From: CAZJFH01 sp964545205
Lineage (GTDB): Bacteria > Pseudomonadota > Alphaproteobacteria > Rhodospirillales > Magnetospirillaceae
DNA: 64,000 nt
Reading direction: 5' to 3'
Assembly (NCBI GenBank): GCA_964545205.1
Contig: CAZJFH010000002.1
Location: 62,001-126,000 of the forward strand
Shown here: piece after piece, positions 16,770-25,228 of the stretch
How the letters are laid out: each line of letters begins with the position of its first letter
Numbering within the stretch: position 1 is the first letter of the stretch
Made by a program: the position numbers and the translations under genes
The notes under the pieces: generated by a model
What the model saw: only the letters and a program-made list of their open reading frames with translations
Database searches by the model: none
What the model was told of the DNA's origin: nothing

Positions 16770-16923
16770 GGGCCTCCCGGTACGCCGCGAGCCGCGACCG
16801 CCGCGTCTCCTGGTCCAGTTTCGGGCGGCAAAACGCGCCCGCGCCCCTGACTTCCGGACAGCCGCGCCCCTTCCGCTCCGGATGGGGCGCGGTCCCGGCG
16901 ATGCGCGGCGCGCCTGCCGCCAT
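16762..16923 (-). CDS. Small coupled ORF between receptor and fhuC, function unknown
   Basis: 53 codons. Its ATG overlaps the stop of the upstream TonB-dependent receptor (TGATG at 16921-16925 on the leftward strand) and its stop overlaps the fhuC start by 8 bases. The product is basic and has two Cys (GCPEV, FCRPKL) and a C-terminal RRSRLAAYREAHV helix. No signal peptide or membrane helix. The double overlap suggests it is translated and couples receptor to ATPase. It could instead be only a spacer read-through frame. No family recognised. Confidence 0.4.
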   Translation of the reverse strand: MAAGAPRIAGTAPHPERKGRGCPEVRGAGAFCRPKLDQETRRSRLAAYREAHV

Positions 16924-19007
16924 CAGAACCGCACCGAATAGGTGGCGGCGATGGTCGTGCCTGGCGCCTGGACATTGGTGATCTGGTAGTTGTACGCCTG
17001 GTTGAGCAGGGTCATGTAGTCGTTGTTGAACAGGTTCTCGATGCCGACCTGGAGTTCGCCGGGACCGACGTCGAAGGTGCTGTAGAGGTCGAACACCATA
17101 TACTCGTCGATGTCGCCGCCGCCGAATTGCGTGCTGTCGGGATTGCGGGAGCCGGAGTACAGGCCCGACAGCCGGGCGCTCCACCACTCGGTGACGTCGT
17201 ATTCCGCGAAGGCGGTGACCTTCAGGGGCGGAATGCGCGTCGACGGCAGGTCCTCGTCGTAATCCCCGTCGTTGTCCAGATCGATCTTGCCTTTCATCCA
17301 GGTCACGGTGCCGCCGAGGGTCAGGCGGTCGTTCGGACGGACGTTCAGCGCGCCTTCGACGCCGTAGATGCGTTCGGGCCGCGTCAGGATGCGCAGGTTC
17401 GTGCGGTCGTAGGTGACGCCGTTGTCGGACTTGCTCAAGAATCCGGCCAGGGACCCGTCCCAGCGCTTGTAGGTTCCGCGCAGGCCGATCTCGTAGTTGT
17501 CGCTCTTCTCGGCTTCCGTCGCCGCCTGCTCGGCGCGCGTGAAGTTGCCTTCGCGCAGGATGCGGCCCAGCTCGGTGATGGTGAAGCCTTGCGACCAGCC
17601 GCCGAAGAGCTCCGCCTCGTCGCTGAGATAGACCGCGCCGGTAAGGTTGAACAACGTCTCCTGGAAACCGAGCTCGCCGCCCTGCACCACCGTGGCGGCG
17701 TTCTGGTTGAAGGTGCTGACGTCGACCGTGATGTCCTCGTAGCGCATGCCGCCGGCGATCTTGCCGTATTCCAGGATCGGGACCTCGATCTGGCCGAAGG
17801 CCGCGAAGGCGTCCTGCACGAGATTGGGATTGTAGTCGGGCGTATCGATGAAGGTCTGCTTCGTCTCGTCGCGCAGGTAGTCGGCGCCCCAGACGATGTC
17901 GAACGGCAGCGGCCCGGCCTTCACCGGGGTCGTGATGGTGAGGCGGCCGCCCAGCTTGTCGGACTCGATCATTGACTGGCTGTACGGCGGCAGCTTGCCG
18001 TAGACGATGTCGAGATCGGTGTAATAGACCTGGGAGGAAATGCTGCTGCCGAACAAGTCGGAATTGCTGTACTCCAGGTTGACGTTCTTGTTCTCGGTGC
18101 CCGGCGTCGCGACGTTGTAGGAGCCCGGCAGGGCCGGCGTCTTGTAGCCCTCTGCGGGGACCGCGAACATCTGGCGCCAGTCGGGCACGAAGGGCAGACG
18201 GCCGTAATCCGGGCGCTGCTCGAGCTCGAACCACAGCCCGCTCAGTTCGAGGCGCTGGGTTTCGGCGAAGGAATAGCCGATCTTGCCGAGGAAGTTGTAG
18301 GTCTCGGTGTCCGCCAGGCCGCCCTGGCCGGCGAAGGGCTCGGCAGTGATCCGGTCGCCGTCGGAATCGAAGAAGCTGTTGCGCTTGATGAAGCTGCCGT
18401 CCAGCAGGTAATCGACCGCGCCTTCGCTCCCCGACACCTGCAGGCTCGTCGTGCTCTCGAGCGAATCCTCGGGATGCGTCGCCGAGACCTTGAAGCCTTG
18501 CGAGGCCTTGACGGTCATCTCGCCGGCCTCGGGCCGCTTGGTGACGATGTTGACCAGACCGCCGGTGGCGCCGAAGCCGTACATCGAGGTGCCGCCGCGG
18601 ACGACCTCGATGCGCTCGATCGACTCGGGGTCGATGGTGTTCAGCGAACGGCGCCCGTCGCGCAGCGGCGTCGACTGGGGCACGCCGTCGATGAGAACCA
18701 GGAACGAGCGGCCGCGGAGCGTCTGGCCGAAATCCGTGGTGGCCTCGGTGCTGGGGCTGAAGCCCGGCACGGTGTGCGACAGGATCTCGCCGACGCTGCG
18801 GTCGATCAGCTTGCGCTCCTCGATCTCCTCGCGGCTGATCACGGTCACGGCGCGGGTGGCTTCGTCCACCGGCGTCTCGACGCGGGTGAGGGACTCGATG
18901 AGGATCGGTTCGAGGCGGACCGCCCCGTCCTCGTTCTTCTCCTGCGCCACGGCCGGACTGGCCAACGCCGCCGCGGCAATGGCCGCGGTAACCACGCTTC
19001 GCTTCAT
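16923..19007 (-). CDS. TonB-dependent siderophore receptor, IutA/RhtA-like
   Basis: 694 residues: signal peptide (to about AVAQ, 23), plug domain with RGRSFLVLIDGVPQSTPLRD and RIEVVRGGTSMYGFGATGG, then a beta-barrel ending in Phe (TYSVRF). The plug motifs are those of aerobactin/rhizobactin-type receptors, fitting the fhu-type importer behind it. The ATG at 19007 is chosen for its signal peptide and GAGG Shine-Dalgarno sequence. No N-terminal STN domain, so no FecR signalling is expected. A Fur-like box lies about 100 bases upstream. First gene of the leftward receptor-smallORF-fhuC-fhuD-fhuB operon. Confidence 0.92.
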   Translation of the reverse strand: MKRSVVTAAIAAAALASPAVAQEKNEDGAVRLEPILIESLTRVETPVDEATRAVTVISREEIEERKLIDRSVGEILSHTVPGFSPSTEATTDFGQTLRGRSFLVLIDGVPQSTPLRDGRRSLNTIDPESIERIEVVRGGTSMYGFGATGGLVNIVTKRPEAGEMTVKASQGFKVSATHPEDSLESTTSLQVSGSEGAVDYLLDGSFIKRNSFFDSDGDRITAEPFAGQGGLADTETYNFLGKIGYSFAETQRLELSGLWFELEQRPDYGRLPFVPDWRQMFAVPAEGYKTPALPGSYNVATPGTENKNVNLEYSNSDLFGSSISSQVYYTDLDIVYGKLPPYSQSMIESDKLGGRLTITTPVKAGPLPFDIVWGADYLRDETKQTFIDTPDYNPNLVQDAFAAFGQIEVPILEYGKIAGGMRYEDITVDVSTFNQNAATVVQGGELGFQETLFNLTGAVYLSDEAELFGGWSQGFTITELGRILREGNFTRAEQAATEAEKSDNYEIGLRGTYKRWDGSLAGFLSKSDNGVTYDRTNLRILTRPERIYGVEGALNVRPNDRLTLGGTVTWMKGKIDLDNDGDYDEDLPSTRIPPLKVTAFAEYDVTEWWSARLSGLYSGSRNPDSTQFGGGDIDEYMVFDLYSTFDVGPGELQVGIENLFNNDYMTLLNQAYNYQITNVQAPGTTIAATYSVRF

Positions 19008-19103
19008 TTCGCCCCTCTTCCACTCAACCCCGCGCCAAGTGCGCGCCCAATTGCGAATGCATCGCATCCGCATGCGGTGGGCAATCTAACCGCGTCGTTG
19101 CGC

Positions 19104-19122
19104 GACTGCAAGTCATTTGCAC
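19104..19122. promoter_or_regulatory. Fur-like box upstream of the IutA-like receptor operon
   Basis: GACTGCAAGTCATTTGCAC matches the window-wide motif TGCRAGTCAYTYGC seen before four other iron genes, and resembles the Fur core AATGAGAATCATT. Likely confers iron repression on the receptor-fhu operon. Confidence 0.6.
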
Positions 19123-19204
19123 ATCGGGGTATTCAGGTACGATTTCGGGGTTGTCGCGAGGGACCGGCGGGCGAGCAGCCGCTACGCCAACCGGATCCGC
19201 GTCG

Positions 19205-20074
19205 CTACGGACGGGCTCCGAAGCCGGCGGCCAGCCTGTCCACCAGCCCGGCGACGGCGGCTACGATCTCGGCCGGCGGGCCGCCGTCGAAGCTGTCGAG
19301 CACCACCAGGCGGGCGCCCCCGGCGGCCACGGCGGCGGCGATCTCCGGTGCCGGATCGCGGTGGTGCAGAACGACGGGAACGGCATCGTCCCGCAGGTAG
19401 GCCGCCAGTTCCGCCAGGCGCTCGGGCGTCCAGTCGCGGTCGTCGCGCGGCCAGCGCCCCCGCACATCGAGGCCGAGGTCGGCGACCAGCGGATCGAAGC
19501 GGTCGGTGAGCAGGACGACGCCGGGATCGGCAATCTCGGCGAAGATGCGCGCCGCCCTGGCCGTCTCGCCGAGCAGGCCGGCCTTGAGCCGGCCGAGATT
19601 GGCGTCGATGGTGGCGGCGGCGGCGGGATAGAGCCGCCGCAGGTCGGCAGCGACGATGTCGGCCATGCGGCCGAGATTGGACAGGCCGAGCCACGGGAAC
19701 GAAGCGTCGGGCAGGACGGCGACGCCGGTCAGGCCGCCGTCCAGCGGCCGTGCGGCATCGATCTCGACCAGACGGATGTTGGCGCGCCGGGCCAACGGAT
19801 AGAGCGGATCGTCGGGCCAGACGGAGCGCAAGGTCACAACCGCGTCGGCCCGGGCGGCCGCCTCGCTCAGCCTGCCGGCGCCGCGGCCCGACAGGAACGA
19901 ATACTGCCGTCCCATGGGAATGGCCGCCGGAACCACCACCGCGACCGCGACCGACGAGCCGCCGGTCAGGGCCTGGATGAGCCCGGCGGTCAGCGGATGG
20001 CCGGCGAGCACGGTGTCGGCCCGGGCGCCGAAGGGCAGCAAGGACACGAGAAGAACGATCGCCAGGCGGATCAC
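19205..20074 (-). CDS. fpvF: Second periplasmic binding protein of an fpv-type operon (FpvF-like)
   Basis: 289 residues from a GTG start, with a signal peptide (LAIVLLVSLLPFGARA). The pattern is that of cluster A-I metal/siderophore binding proteins but with few His residues (GHPLTAGLIQALTG near the N-terminus; VVLHHRDP late). It is the last gene of the operon and its start overlaps the permease stop (GTGA). In Pseudomonas aeruginosa the operon fpvGHJK-fpvCDEF ends with such a second binding protein, FpvF, which contacts FpvC and the siderophore. The call rests mainly on position. Confidence 0.65.
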   Translation of the reverse strand: MIRLAIVLLVSLLPFGARADTVLAGHPLTAGLIQALTGGSSVAVAVVVPAAIPMGRQYSFLSGRGAGRLSEAAARADAVVTLRSVWPDDPLYPLARRANIRLVEIDAARPLDGGLTGVAVLPDASFPWLGLSNLGRMADIVAADLRRLYPAAAATIDANLGRLKAGLLGETARAARIFAEIADPGVVLLTDRFDPLVADLGLDVRGRWPRDDRDWTPERLAELAAYLRDDAVPVVLHHRDPAPEIAAAVAAGGARLVVLDSFDGGPPAEIVAAVAGLVDRLAAGFGARP

Positions 20075-20961
20075 GCCTCGGCCTCCCTACGCACCAGACG
20101 GACCAGGGCGGCGCCGAGGAACAGCAGGCCGGCCACCAGGATGATGGCGCCGCCCGACGGCACCGGCAGGGACAGCTCGACCGGCAGCACGACCCCGAGC
20201 ACCGCCGCGACGGTGGCGAAGGCGACGCTGAGGAAGAAGAAGCCGCGCAGCGAGGATGCGACCACCCGGGCCGCCGCCGCCGGGATCACGAGCAGCGCGC
20301 CCACCAGCACCGCGCCGATGATCTTCACCGAGGCCACGGTAACCACGGTCACCATCACCAGGAACAGATAGTCGAGCGCCTTGACCGGTACGCCGCGCAC
20401 GCCCGCCAGGGCCGGATCGAGGCTGGCCAGCAGCAGCTGATTGAACAGCGGCAGCATCACCAGCGGCACGCCCACGGCCACCGCCAGCAGGACCGCGAGA
20501 TCGACGTCGTCGACCGTCAGGACCGAGCCGAACAGCACGTTCTCGAGGATGTGGATGTTGACCCGCGTGGCCAGGAACAGCAGCAGGCTGGCACCCATGG
20601 CCAGCGACACCGACAAGAACACGCCGATCAGCGTGTCCGAGGTCAGGCCGGTACGGTTGCGCATGAAGTTGACCAGCAGGGCGAAGAGCAGGCAGTAGCC
20701 GAACAGGCTGCCGTAGGGGGCGGTATAGGGCTCGCCGACCAGGATGCCGATGGCGACGCCGGTCAGGGCCGCATGCCCCACCGCCTCGGAAAAGAAGGCC
20801 AGGCGCTTGATGACCACCAGGGTTCCCAGTCCGCCGAGCACCGGGCCGATCATCAGCCCGGCCAGCAGGGCGTTGACCAGGAAACCATGCTCCATGCCGG
20901 CGGGCATCAGCCCGGCGGCGGCCCAGCCCTGGATGGTCGTGCGCAGCGTCTCGAAGCTCAT
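20071..20961 (-). CDS. fpvE: Metal ABC permease of the ZnuB/FpvE type
   Basis: 296 residues, very hydrophobic, of the Mn/Zn/Fe(II) ABC-3 permease family: GGLGTLVVIKRLAFFSEAVG with HAALTG near 80, and VASVKIIGAVLVGALLVIPA near 220. This family moves free divalent metal, not siderophore complexes, so the cargo is Fe(II), Mn(II) or Zn(II). The ATG overlaps the ATPase gene stop (ATGA). By gene order it corresponds to FpvE, the inner-membrane partner that imports iron released from a siderophore in the periplasm. Confidence 0.85.
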   Translation of the reverse strand: MSFETLRTTIQGWAAAGLMPAGMEHGFLVNALLAGLMIGPVLGGLGTLVVIKRLAFFSEAVGHAALTGVAIGILVGEPYTAPYGSLFGYCLLFALLVNFMRNRTGLTSDTLIGVFLSVSLAMGASLLLFLATRVNIHILENVLFGSVLTVDDVDLAVLLAVAVGVPLVMLPLFNQLLLASLDPALAGVRGVPVKALDYLFLVMVTVVTVASVKIIGAVLVGALLVIPAAAARVVASSLRGFFFLSVAFATVAAVLGVVLPVELSLPVPSGGAIILVAGLLFLGAALVRLVRREAEA

Positions 20962-21686
20962 GACGCCACCCGCAGATCGCGCTGGCGCGGCACCGTCGAG
21001 AACAGGTCCAGCACCCGTTCGGGCGTCAGCGTCTCGCGCGGCGGGCCGTCGAACAGGACGTGCCGGTTCAGCCCGGTAACCCGGCCGGCGAGCCGGCGCA
21101 CCTGGGCCAGGTCGTGCTCGACCCACAGCACGGTGGTCCGCCGCGCCGCAAGGTCGCCGAGCAGGCGCTCGAACAGCGCGGCGCCGGTCTCGTCGAGCGC
21201 CGTCATCGGCTCGTCGAGGACCAGCAGGTCTGGGTCCGGCACCAGGGCCTGCGCCAGCAGCACCCGCTGGCGCTCGCCGCCCGACAGCGCGCCGAAGCGG
21301 CGGCCGGCCCTGTCGGCCATGCCGACCCGGTCCAGCGCCTCGGCGTAGCGGCGGCGGTCGCGCCCCGGCCCGAGGAAGGCCGGGCGGCGCCCGCACAGCA
21401 CCGCCATGAAGTCGAGCACGGTCATCGGCAGGCCGCGGTCGAGATCGAGCGCCTGCGGCACATAGGCGACGGCGCCGGGGCGCTCGCCCGGCCAGTCCAG
21501 GCGGATCGTGCCGCGATGGGGAGCCTGACCCAGCACCGCCTTGATCAGCGACGACTTGCCGCCGCCATTGGGACCGACCACGGCATGGACGGCACCGGGC
21601 GCCACGCGCAGGGACACGCGCTCGAGCACCTGGGTGCGGCCGAGGACGAGGTCGACCTGGTCGAACAGGACCGCCGGGCCGTTCAT
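20958..21686 (-). CDS. fpvD: Metal ABC ATPase of the ZnuC/FpvD type
   Basis: 242 residues with a complete ATPase set: Walker A GPNGGGKSS (about 38-46), Q-loop VPQALDLD, signature LSGGERQR, Walker B LLVLDEPMTALD and H-loop WVEHD. It powers the adjacent metal permease. It sits between binding-protein and permease genes with 4-base overlaps on both sides, implying coordinated translation. By order it corresponds to FpvD. Confidence 0.88.
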   Translation of the reverse strand: MNGPAVLFDQVDLVLGRTQVLERVSLRVAPGAVHAVVGPNGGGKSSLIKAVLGQAPHRGTIRLDWPGERPGAVAYVPQALDLDRGLPMTVLDFMAVLCGRRPAFLGPGRDRRRYAEALDRVGMADRAGRRFGALSGGERQRVLLAQALVPDPDLLVLDEPMTALDETGAALFERLLGDLAARRTTVLWVEHDLAQVRRLAGRVTGLNRHVLFDGPPRETLTPERVLDLFSTVPRQRDLRVAS

Positions 21687-22582
21687 CCCTCGGCCTCCAG
21701 CATGGCGGTGACCAGGGTGTCGAGGTTGCGCGTCATCTCGCGCTCGAACAGGTCGGCGGCGTAGGCGCCGTGCGAGATGTGCGAGAACGCGTAGAGCCGG
21801 ATGCCGGTCTCGCGGCGGATGGTCTCGACATAGGCGCTGGGGAAGTCGAGCTCGGAGAACACCACCTGGACCTCAAGCCGGCGCAGCCTGTCGATGGTCT
21901 CGGCGAGCTGGCCCGGGCTGGGTTCGATGCCGTGCGACGGCTCGACCACCGCCGCGACTTCGAGGCCGAATTCGCGCAGCAGGTAATCGTAGGCGCCGTG
22001 AATGGTCGCGACCCGCAGCCGCAGGTCCTCCGCGCCGGCGAGCCGCGACAGGGCGTCGGCGCGCATCCGGCGCAGCCGCCGCGCGTAAGCCCGGGCGTTG
22101 GCGGCGAAGGTCCCGCCGTGTTCGGGCAACATCCGGCCCAGTTCGCGGGCGATGGTGTGAACCTGCTGCGTCGCCCCGGTGATCGACAGGAAGGTGTGCG
22201 GGTTGACCACCTTGCCGGCCCGCTGCAGGGCCCCGCCCGCGGGCAGCAGCGGCACGTCGGCATTGGCCTCGACGACGGGAATGCCGGGCTTGGCCGAGGC
22301 GGCGATCATGCGCTCGGCGAAGTCGTCGTGGCCGATGCCGTTGAGCACCATGACGTCCAATGTGCCGATGCGCGCGATGTCGTCGGGGCGCGGCTCGTAG
22401 GCGTGGGGATTGAAGCCGGCCGGCATCACCGGCACGACCTCGACGGCCGGGCCGACGATGTTGGCGACGAAACTGTAATAGGGATGAAGGGTGACGCCGA
22501 TGCGCGGGCGGGCCGCGGCCCGGACCGGTCCGGCCACGGCGGCGGCGGCCGCGAGCGCCAGGAAGGTGCGACGGTCGATCAT
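21683..22582 (-). CDS. fpvC: Metal-binding periplasmic protein of the ZnuA/FpvC type
   Basis: 299 residues with a twin-arginine-like signal (DRRTFLALAAAAAVAG). Cluster A-I features are clear: GFNPHAYEPRPDDIARI, NGIGHDDFAE, VNPHTFLS, and VVEPSHGIEPSPGQLAE, with His residues placed to bind a divalent metal. There is no long His-rich loop of the kind zinc-specific ZnuA proteins carry. In the fpv system FpvC accepts Fe(II) after siderophore reduction. The start overlaps the preceding gene (ATGA). Confidence 0.85.
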   Translation of the reverse strand: MIDRRTFLALAAAAAVAGPVRAAARPRIGVTLHPYYSFVANIVGPAVEVVPVMPAGFNPHAYEPRPDDIARIGTLDVMVLNGIGHDDFAERMIAASAKPGIPVVEANADVPLLPAGGALQRAGKVVNPHTFLSITGATQQVHTIARELGRMLPEHGGTFAANARAYARRLRRMRADALSRLAGAEDLRLRVATIHGAYDYLLREFGLEVAAVVEPSHGIEPSPGQLAETIDRLRRLEVQVVFSELDFPSAYVETIRRETGIRLYAFSHISHGAYAADLFEREMTRNLDTLVTAMLEAEG

Positions 22583-23133
22583 CGTGTCACCCCGGTGGTG
22601 AAGGTGGAGGTCACGCGCCGCCAGCCGGCGGCGATCAGCGCCGTCTCGTCGACGGAATCGACGGCCGCGGCGGCCCGGTGCAGCCATACCAACGGCGGGT
22701 GGTCGGGCTCGGTCACCAGCAGGAACGACCCGGCCACCGCGGGATCGGCGCTGAGCCCGAGATACGCGGCCGTGGCGCCGGCCCGCCACTCCGTCCAATT
22801 CAGCGCGCCGCGATTGCGCCAGGCCGGATCGCGGACGAACGGCGTCAGCCCTTCGGCGGCCAGTGCATCCAGGCCGGGCGCGGCGCCGTCGGCGCTGCGC
22901 AACGCGGCGATCTCCTCGGCGGCGACCAGCAGGTCGGCGAACAGGCCCTGTTCGGCAGGGGTCAGGCCAGTGCGGGAGTCGATGTGGTGCGCGGGCGACG
23001 GCGCATGCTCGGCAGGCGGCGGGTGCCTCAGGTTCACCGCGACGGCGGCACCGGCTAGGATCAGCGCCGTCGCCAGCAGCACCCAGGCCGCTTCGCGCTC
23101 CGCTCCCGACGGTCGGACGATCTGCTGCACCAT
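22579..23133 (-). CDS. fpvK: Membrane-anchored periplasmic protein, FpvK-like
   Basis: 184 residues. One N-terminal helix (about 15-36, WVLLATALILAGAAVAVNL) and a periplasmic domain rich in Ala and Trp (WRNRGALNWTEWRAGATAAYLG, then HPPLVWLHR). No enzyme motif. The stop overlaps the fpvC-like start. Its place between the FpvJ-like and FpvC-like genes matches fpvK, part of the inner-membrane complex that helps the FpvG reductase strip iron from the siderophore. Confidence 0.65.
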   Translation of the reverse strand: MVQQIVRPSGAEREAAWVLLATALILAGAAVAVNLRHPPPAEHAPSPAHHIDSRTGLTPAEQGLFADLLVAAEEIAALRSADGAAPGLDALAAEGLTPFVRDPAWRNRGALNWTEWRAGATAAYLGLSADPAVAGSFLLVTEPDHPPLVWLHRAAAAVDSVDETALIAAGWRRVTSTFTTGVTR

Positions 23134-23143
23134 CGCTCAGCCC

Positions 23144-23452
23144 TCAGTGGATCGCGACATGGTCGATCTCGACCACATGGCCGGGGCCGGCGTCGAACAG
23201 CAGGTAGAACTCGCCGTCCGGACGGGGGAACTCGAAGGCCGACGCCGCGTCGCTCTTGCCGGTTGCGATCACCTGCTCGTCGTAGCCGATCACCTCGAAC
23301 GGCACGCCGGCCGCCGAAGTGCCGTCGGAGAAGCCGCCGACGCAGCGCACGGTGGCGCCGTCCTTCATCGCGCAATTGCAGAACGGGTAATGGGCGAAGG
23401 CGGCTCCGGGCAGGAGGACCGCCAGGACCAGACCAGGCAGCGCTCGCTTCAT
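23144..23452 (-). CDS. fpvJ: Small exported Cys-containing protein, FpvJ-like
   Basis: 102 residues with a signal peptide (RALPGLVLAVLLPGAAFA). The mature part begins HYPFCNCAMKDGATVRC, with three Cys close together (CNC...C), which could bind a metal or a disulphide, followed by a beta-sandwich-like carrier-type pattern (FEVIGYDEQVIATGKSD). Overlaps the FpvH-like gene by four bases. By order it equals FpvJ of the periplasmic iron-release complex. Confidence 0.65.
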   Translation of the reverse strand: MKRALPGLVLAVLLPGAAFAHYPFCNCAMKDGATVRCVGGFSDGTSAAGVPFEVIGYDEQVIATGKSDAASAFEFPRPDGEFYLLFDAGPGHVVEIDHVAIH

Positions 23453-23943
23453 CGCGCCGCCGCCGTCCGGATCGGGGGCGCAGGCAGCGTGGCGAGGGCC
23501 TCGCCCAGCGACCACGAGACCTGATGCACCTCGCCGGTCCAGGTCTCGATTGTCAGCCACAGCTGGTCTTCGGGACCGAAGGTCGCGGGGAACGGCACAT
23601 GCGCGTGCAGGCGGTAGGGATTGCCGTGCAGGATGGCGCCCGCCGCCTTCAGGTTGCGCGGCTTGCCGACCTTGAGATAGGCCGCCTTGGTCGCCTTGGC
23701 CGCGGCCGGCGACAGGATGAGGTTGTAGTCCTTGATCCAGCGGCCGTAGGGATCCAGCCTGGGCGGGATGGCGCGCACCTCGCCCAAGGTGACCGTGTAG
23801 GGGCCGACCGGCCGCGGCTCCAGCACCCGCTCGCCCATGTTCGCCCAGTGCGCGCCGCTGACATAGCCGGGGCCGTACCAGACCGAGGCCAGCAGGACCA
23901 GGCCGGAGAGATGAAACTTCCATCGGTTCCAGGCGGATCGCAT
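23449..23943 (-). CDS. fpvH: Exported protein with an N-terminal anchor, FpvH-like
   Basis: 164 residues. A membrane helix at about 10-28 (FHLSGLVLLASVWYGPG) and a periplasmic domain with LDPYGRWIKDYNLI, HAHVPFPATFGPEDQLWLTIE. It lies 10 bases after the PepSY reductase gene and overlaps the next gene. No catalytic motif is seen. By order it is FpvH, an accessory of the ferrisiderophore reductase. Confidence 0.65.
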   Translation of the reverse strand: MRSAWNRWKFHLSGLVLLASVWYGPGYVSGAHWANMGERVLEPRPVGPYTVTLGEVRAIPPRLDPYGRWIKDYNLILSPAAAKATKAAYLKVGKPRNLKAAGAILHGNPYRLHAHVPFPATFGPEDQLWLTIETWTGEVHQVSWSLGEALATLPAPPIRTAAAR

Positions 23944-23953
23944 TCCGCTTCTC

Positions 23954-25129
23954 CTATTCCGCCGCCGCGCCGGCGGGCGCCATGTCGGCGCGCACCGCCC
24001 GCACCGTCGCCTGGGCGGTACGTTTGGTCCAGATGACGATGCCGCTGAACACCAGCGCCGAGAGCGCCGCGCCGAACACGAACCAGATCAGCTTGGTGAC
24101 CAGCCCGCCGAAATTGCCGAAATGCAGCGCCGGCAGGATGCGCGAGGTGACCTGGAGCGCCGTCATCTCGCCGGGCAGGATGGTGCCTCCGACCCTGTCG
24201 GTATAGGGATTGACGAAGACCCGGCGGCCGTACTTGCCGAACAGCGACAGGCCCGTGTCGCCGAGCAGCATGGTGTGGTTGTAGGCGCTGTTGGGCAGGA
24301 CGACGTAATGAGGGCGGAAGTCGGGCACGGCCGTCCGCGCCGCCGCCACCGCCCGGTCGAGATCGGGGACGAGGCGGCGGGCATCGGCCGCGGGCGGCGG
24401 GACGTCTTCGCGGGCGACCAGCGGCGGATCAGGAAAGATCTTGTAGCCCGCGGTGTAGATGAGGTTGACGACCAGGAACCAGCCGCCGCTGACGGCGATG
24501 ATCAGCGTGAACCACAGGGCCCACATCGCGGCGAGGCGATGGAAATCGCCCCAGAATGCCCGGGCGCCATTCCGCAGCCGCAGGCGCGGCTGGGTGAAGG
24601 CCTTCCAGAACTTCTTGTAGACCACCAGCCCGGTGACGATCGAACCGGCCATAAAGAAGCCGAGCGCGGTGACGATGTACCAGCCGAGGTTGATGGTCCC
24701 GGTCCACGGGAACAGCAGCCAGGAATGCAGCCCGAACAGGAATCCGGTGAAGCCCGGCCCCTCGGTCAGGCCCTGCACCGCGCCGGTATAGGGGTTGACG
24801 TGGGCGCGGGCGAAGGGCGCCTCGGGCAGCGCCACCGTGACCTCATGCGCGAGGTAGGGTTCCAGGACACGGATCCGGGTGACGATGCCCTCGGGATAGG
24901 CCTGATTGACCGCGGCGACGATCTCGTTCAGCGGCTTGGGCGCCGAGCCGTCGGGGTTGGCCGCCCGCACCGTCGGATCGACCAGCCACTGCAGCTCGTG
25001 CGCCACGGTCAGCAGCGTGCCGGTGACGCAGATGACGAACAGCAGCAGCCAGATCGGCAAAGCGAACCAGCCGTGGACCACCAGCCATAGCCGGCCCCTG
25101 CCGCCTTTCGCCCTTCCTCCCGTTGCCAT
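23954..25129 (-). CDS. fpvG: PepSY-type inner-membrane ferrisiderophore reductase, FpvG-like
   Basis: About 391 residues from ATG 25129 (the upstream TTG frame start has no support). PepSY-associated membrane protein: LWLVVHGWFALPIWLLLFVICVTG as first helix, GLHSWLLFPW and WGDFHRLAAMWALWF in the middle, and LHFGNFGGLVTKLIWFVFGAALS near the end. The paired His residues in helices can hold b-haem. Such proteins reduce Fe(III) in siderophores at the periplasmic face. It follows the TonB receptor and begins the eight-gene fpv-like run, exactly as fpvG does in Pseudomonas aeruginosa. Confidence 0.8.
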   Translation of the reverse strand: MATGGRAKGGRGRLWLVVHGWFALPIWLLLFVICVTGTLLTVAHELQWLVDPTVRAANPDGSAPKPLNEIVAAVNQAYPEGIVTRIRVLEPYLAHEVTVALPEAPFARAHVNPYTGAVQGLTEGPGFTGFLFGLHSWLLFPWTGTINLGWYIVTALGFFMAGSIVTGLVVYKKFWKAFTQPRLRLRNGARAFWGDFHRLAAMWALWFTLIIAVSGGWFLVVNLIYTAGYKIFPDPPLVAREDVPPPAADARRLVPDLDRAVAAARTAVPDFRPHYVVLPNSAYNHTMLLGDTGLSLFGKYGRRVFVNPYTDRVGGTILPGEMTALQVTSRILPALHFGNFGGLVTKLIWFVFGAALSALVFSGIVIWTKRTAQATVRAVRADMAPAGAAAE

Positions 25130-25228
25130 ACTTCCACGACTCCGATCCTTGGCCCTCAAACCAGATGACGAGTCAGAGGGCGGCGCTTTTCAGGATTTTT
25201 TGCGACTGGGAACGATTTGCAGCTTAGC

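Noticed and set aside
19205..22582. A plain ZnuABC zinc importer
   Set aside because: Two binding proteins, a PepSY reductase and three small exported proteins in the same overlapping operon, next to an iron-type receptor and Fur-like box, fit the fpv-type iron system better; the binding protein also lacks the long His-rich loop of zinc-specific ZnuA.
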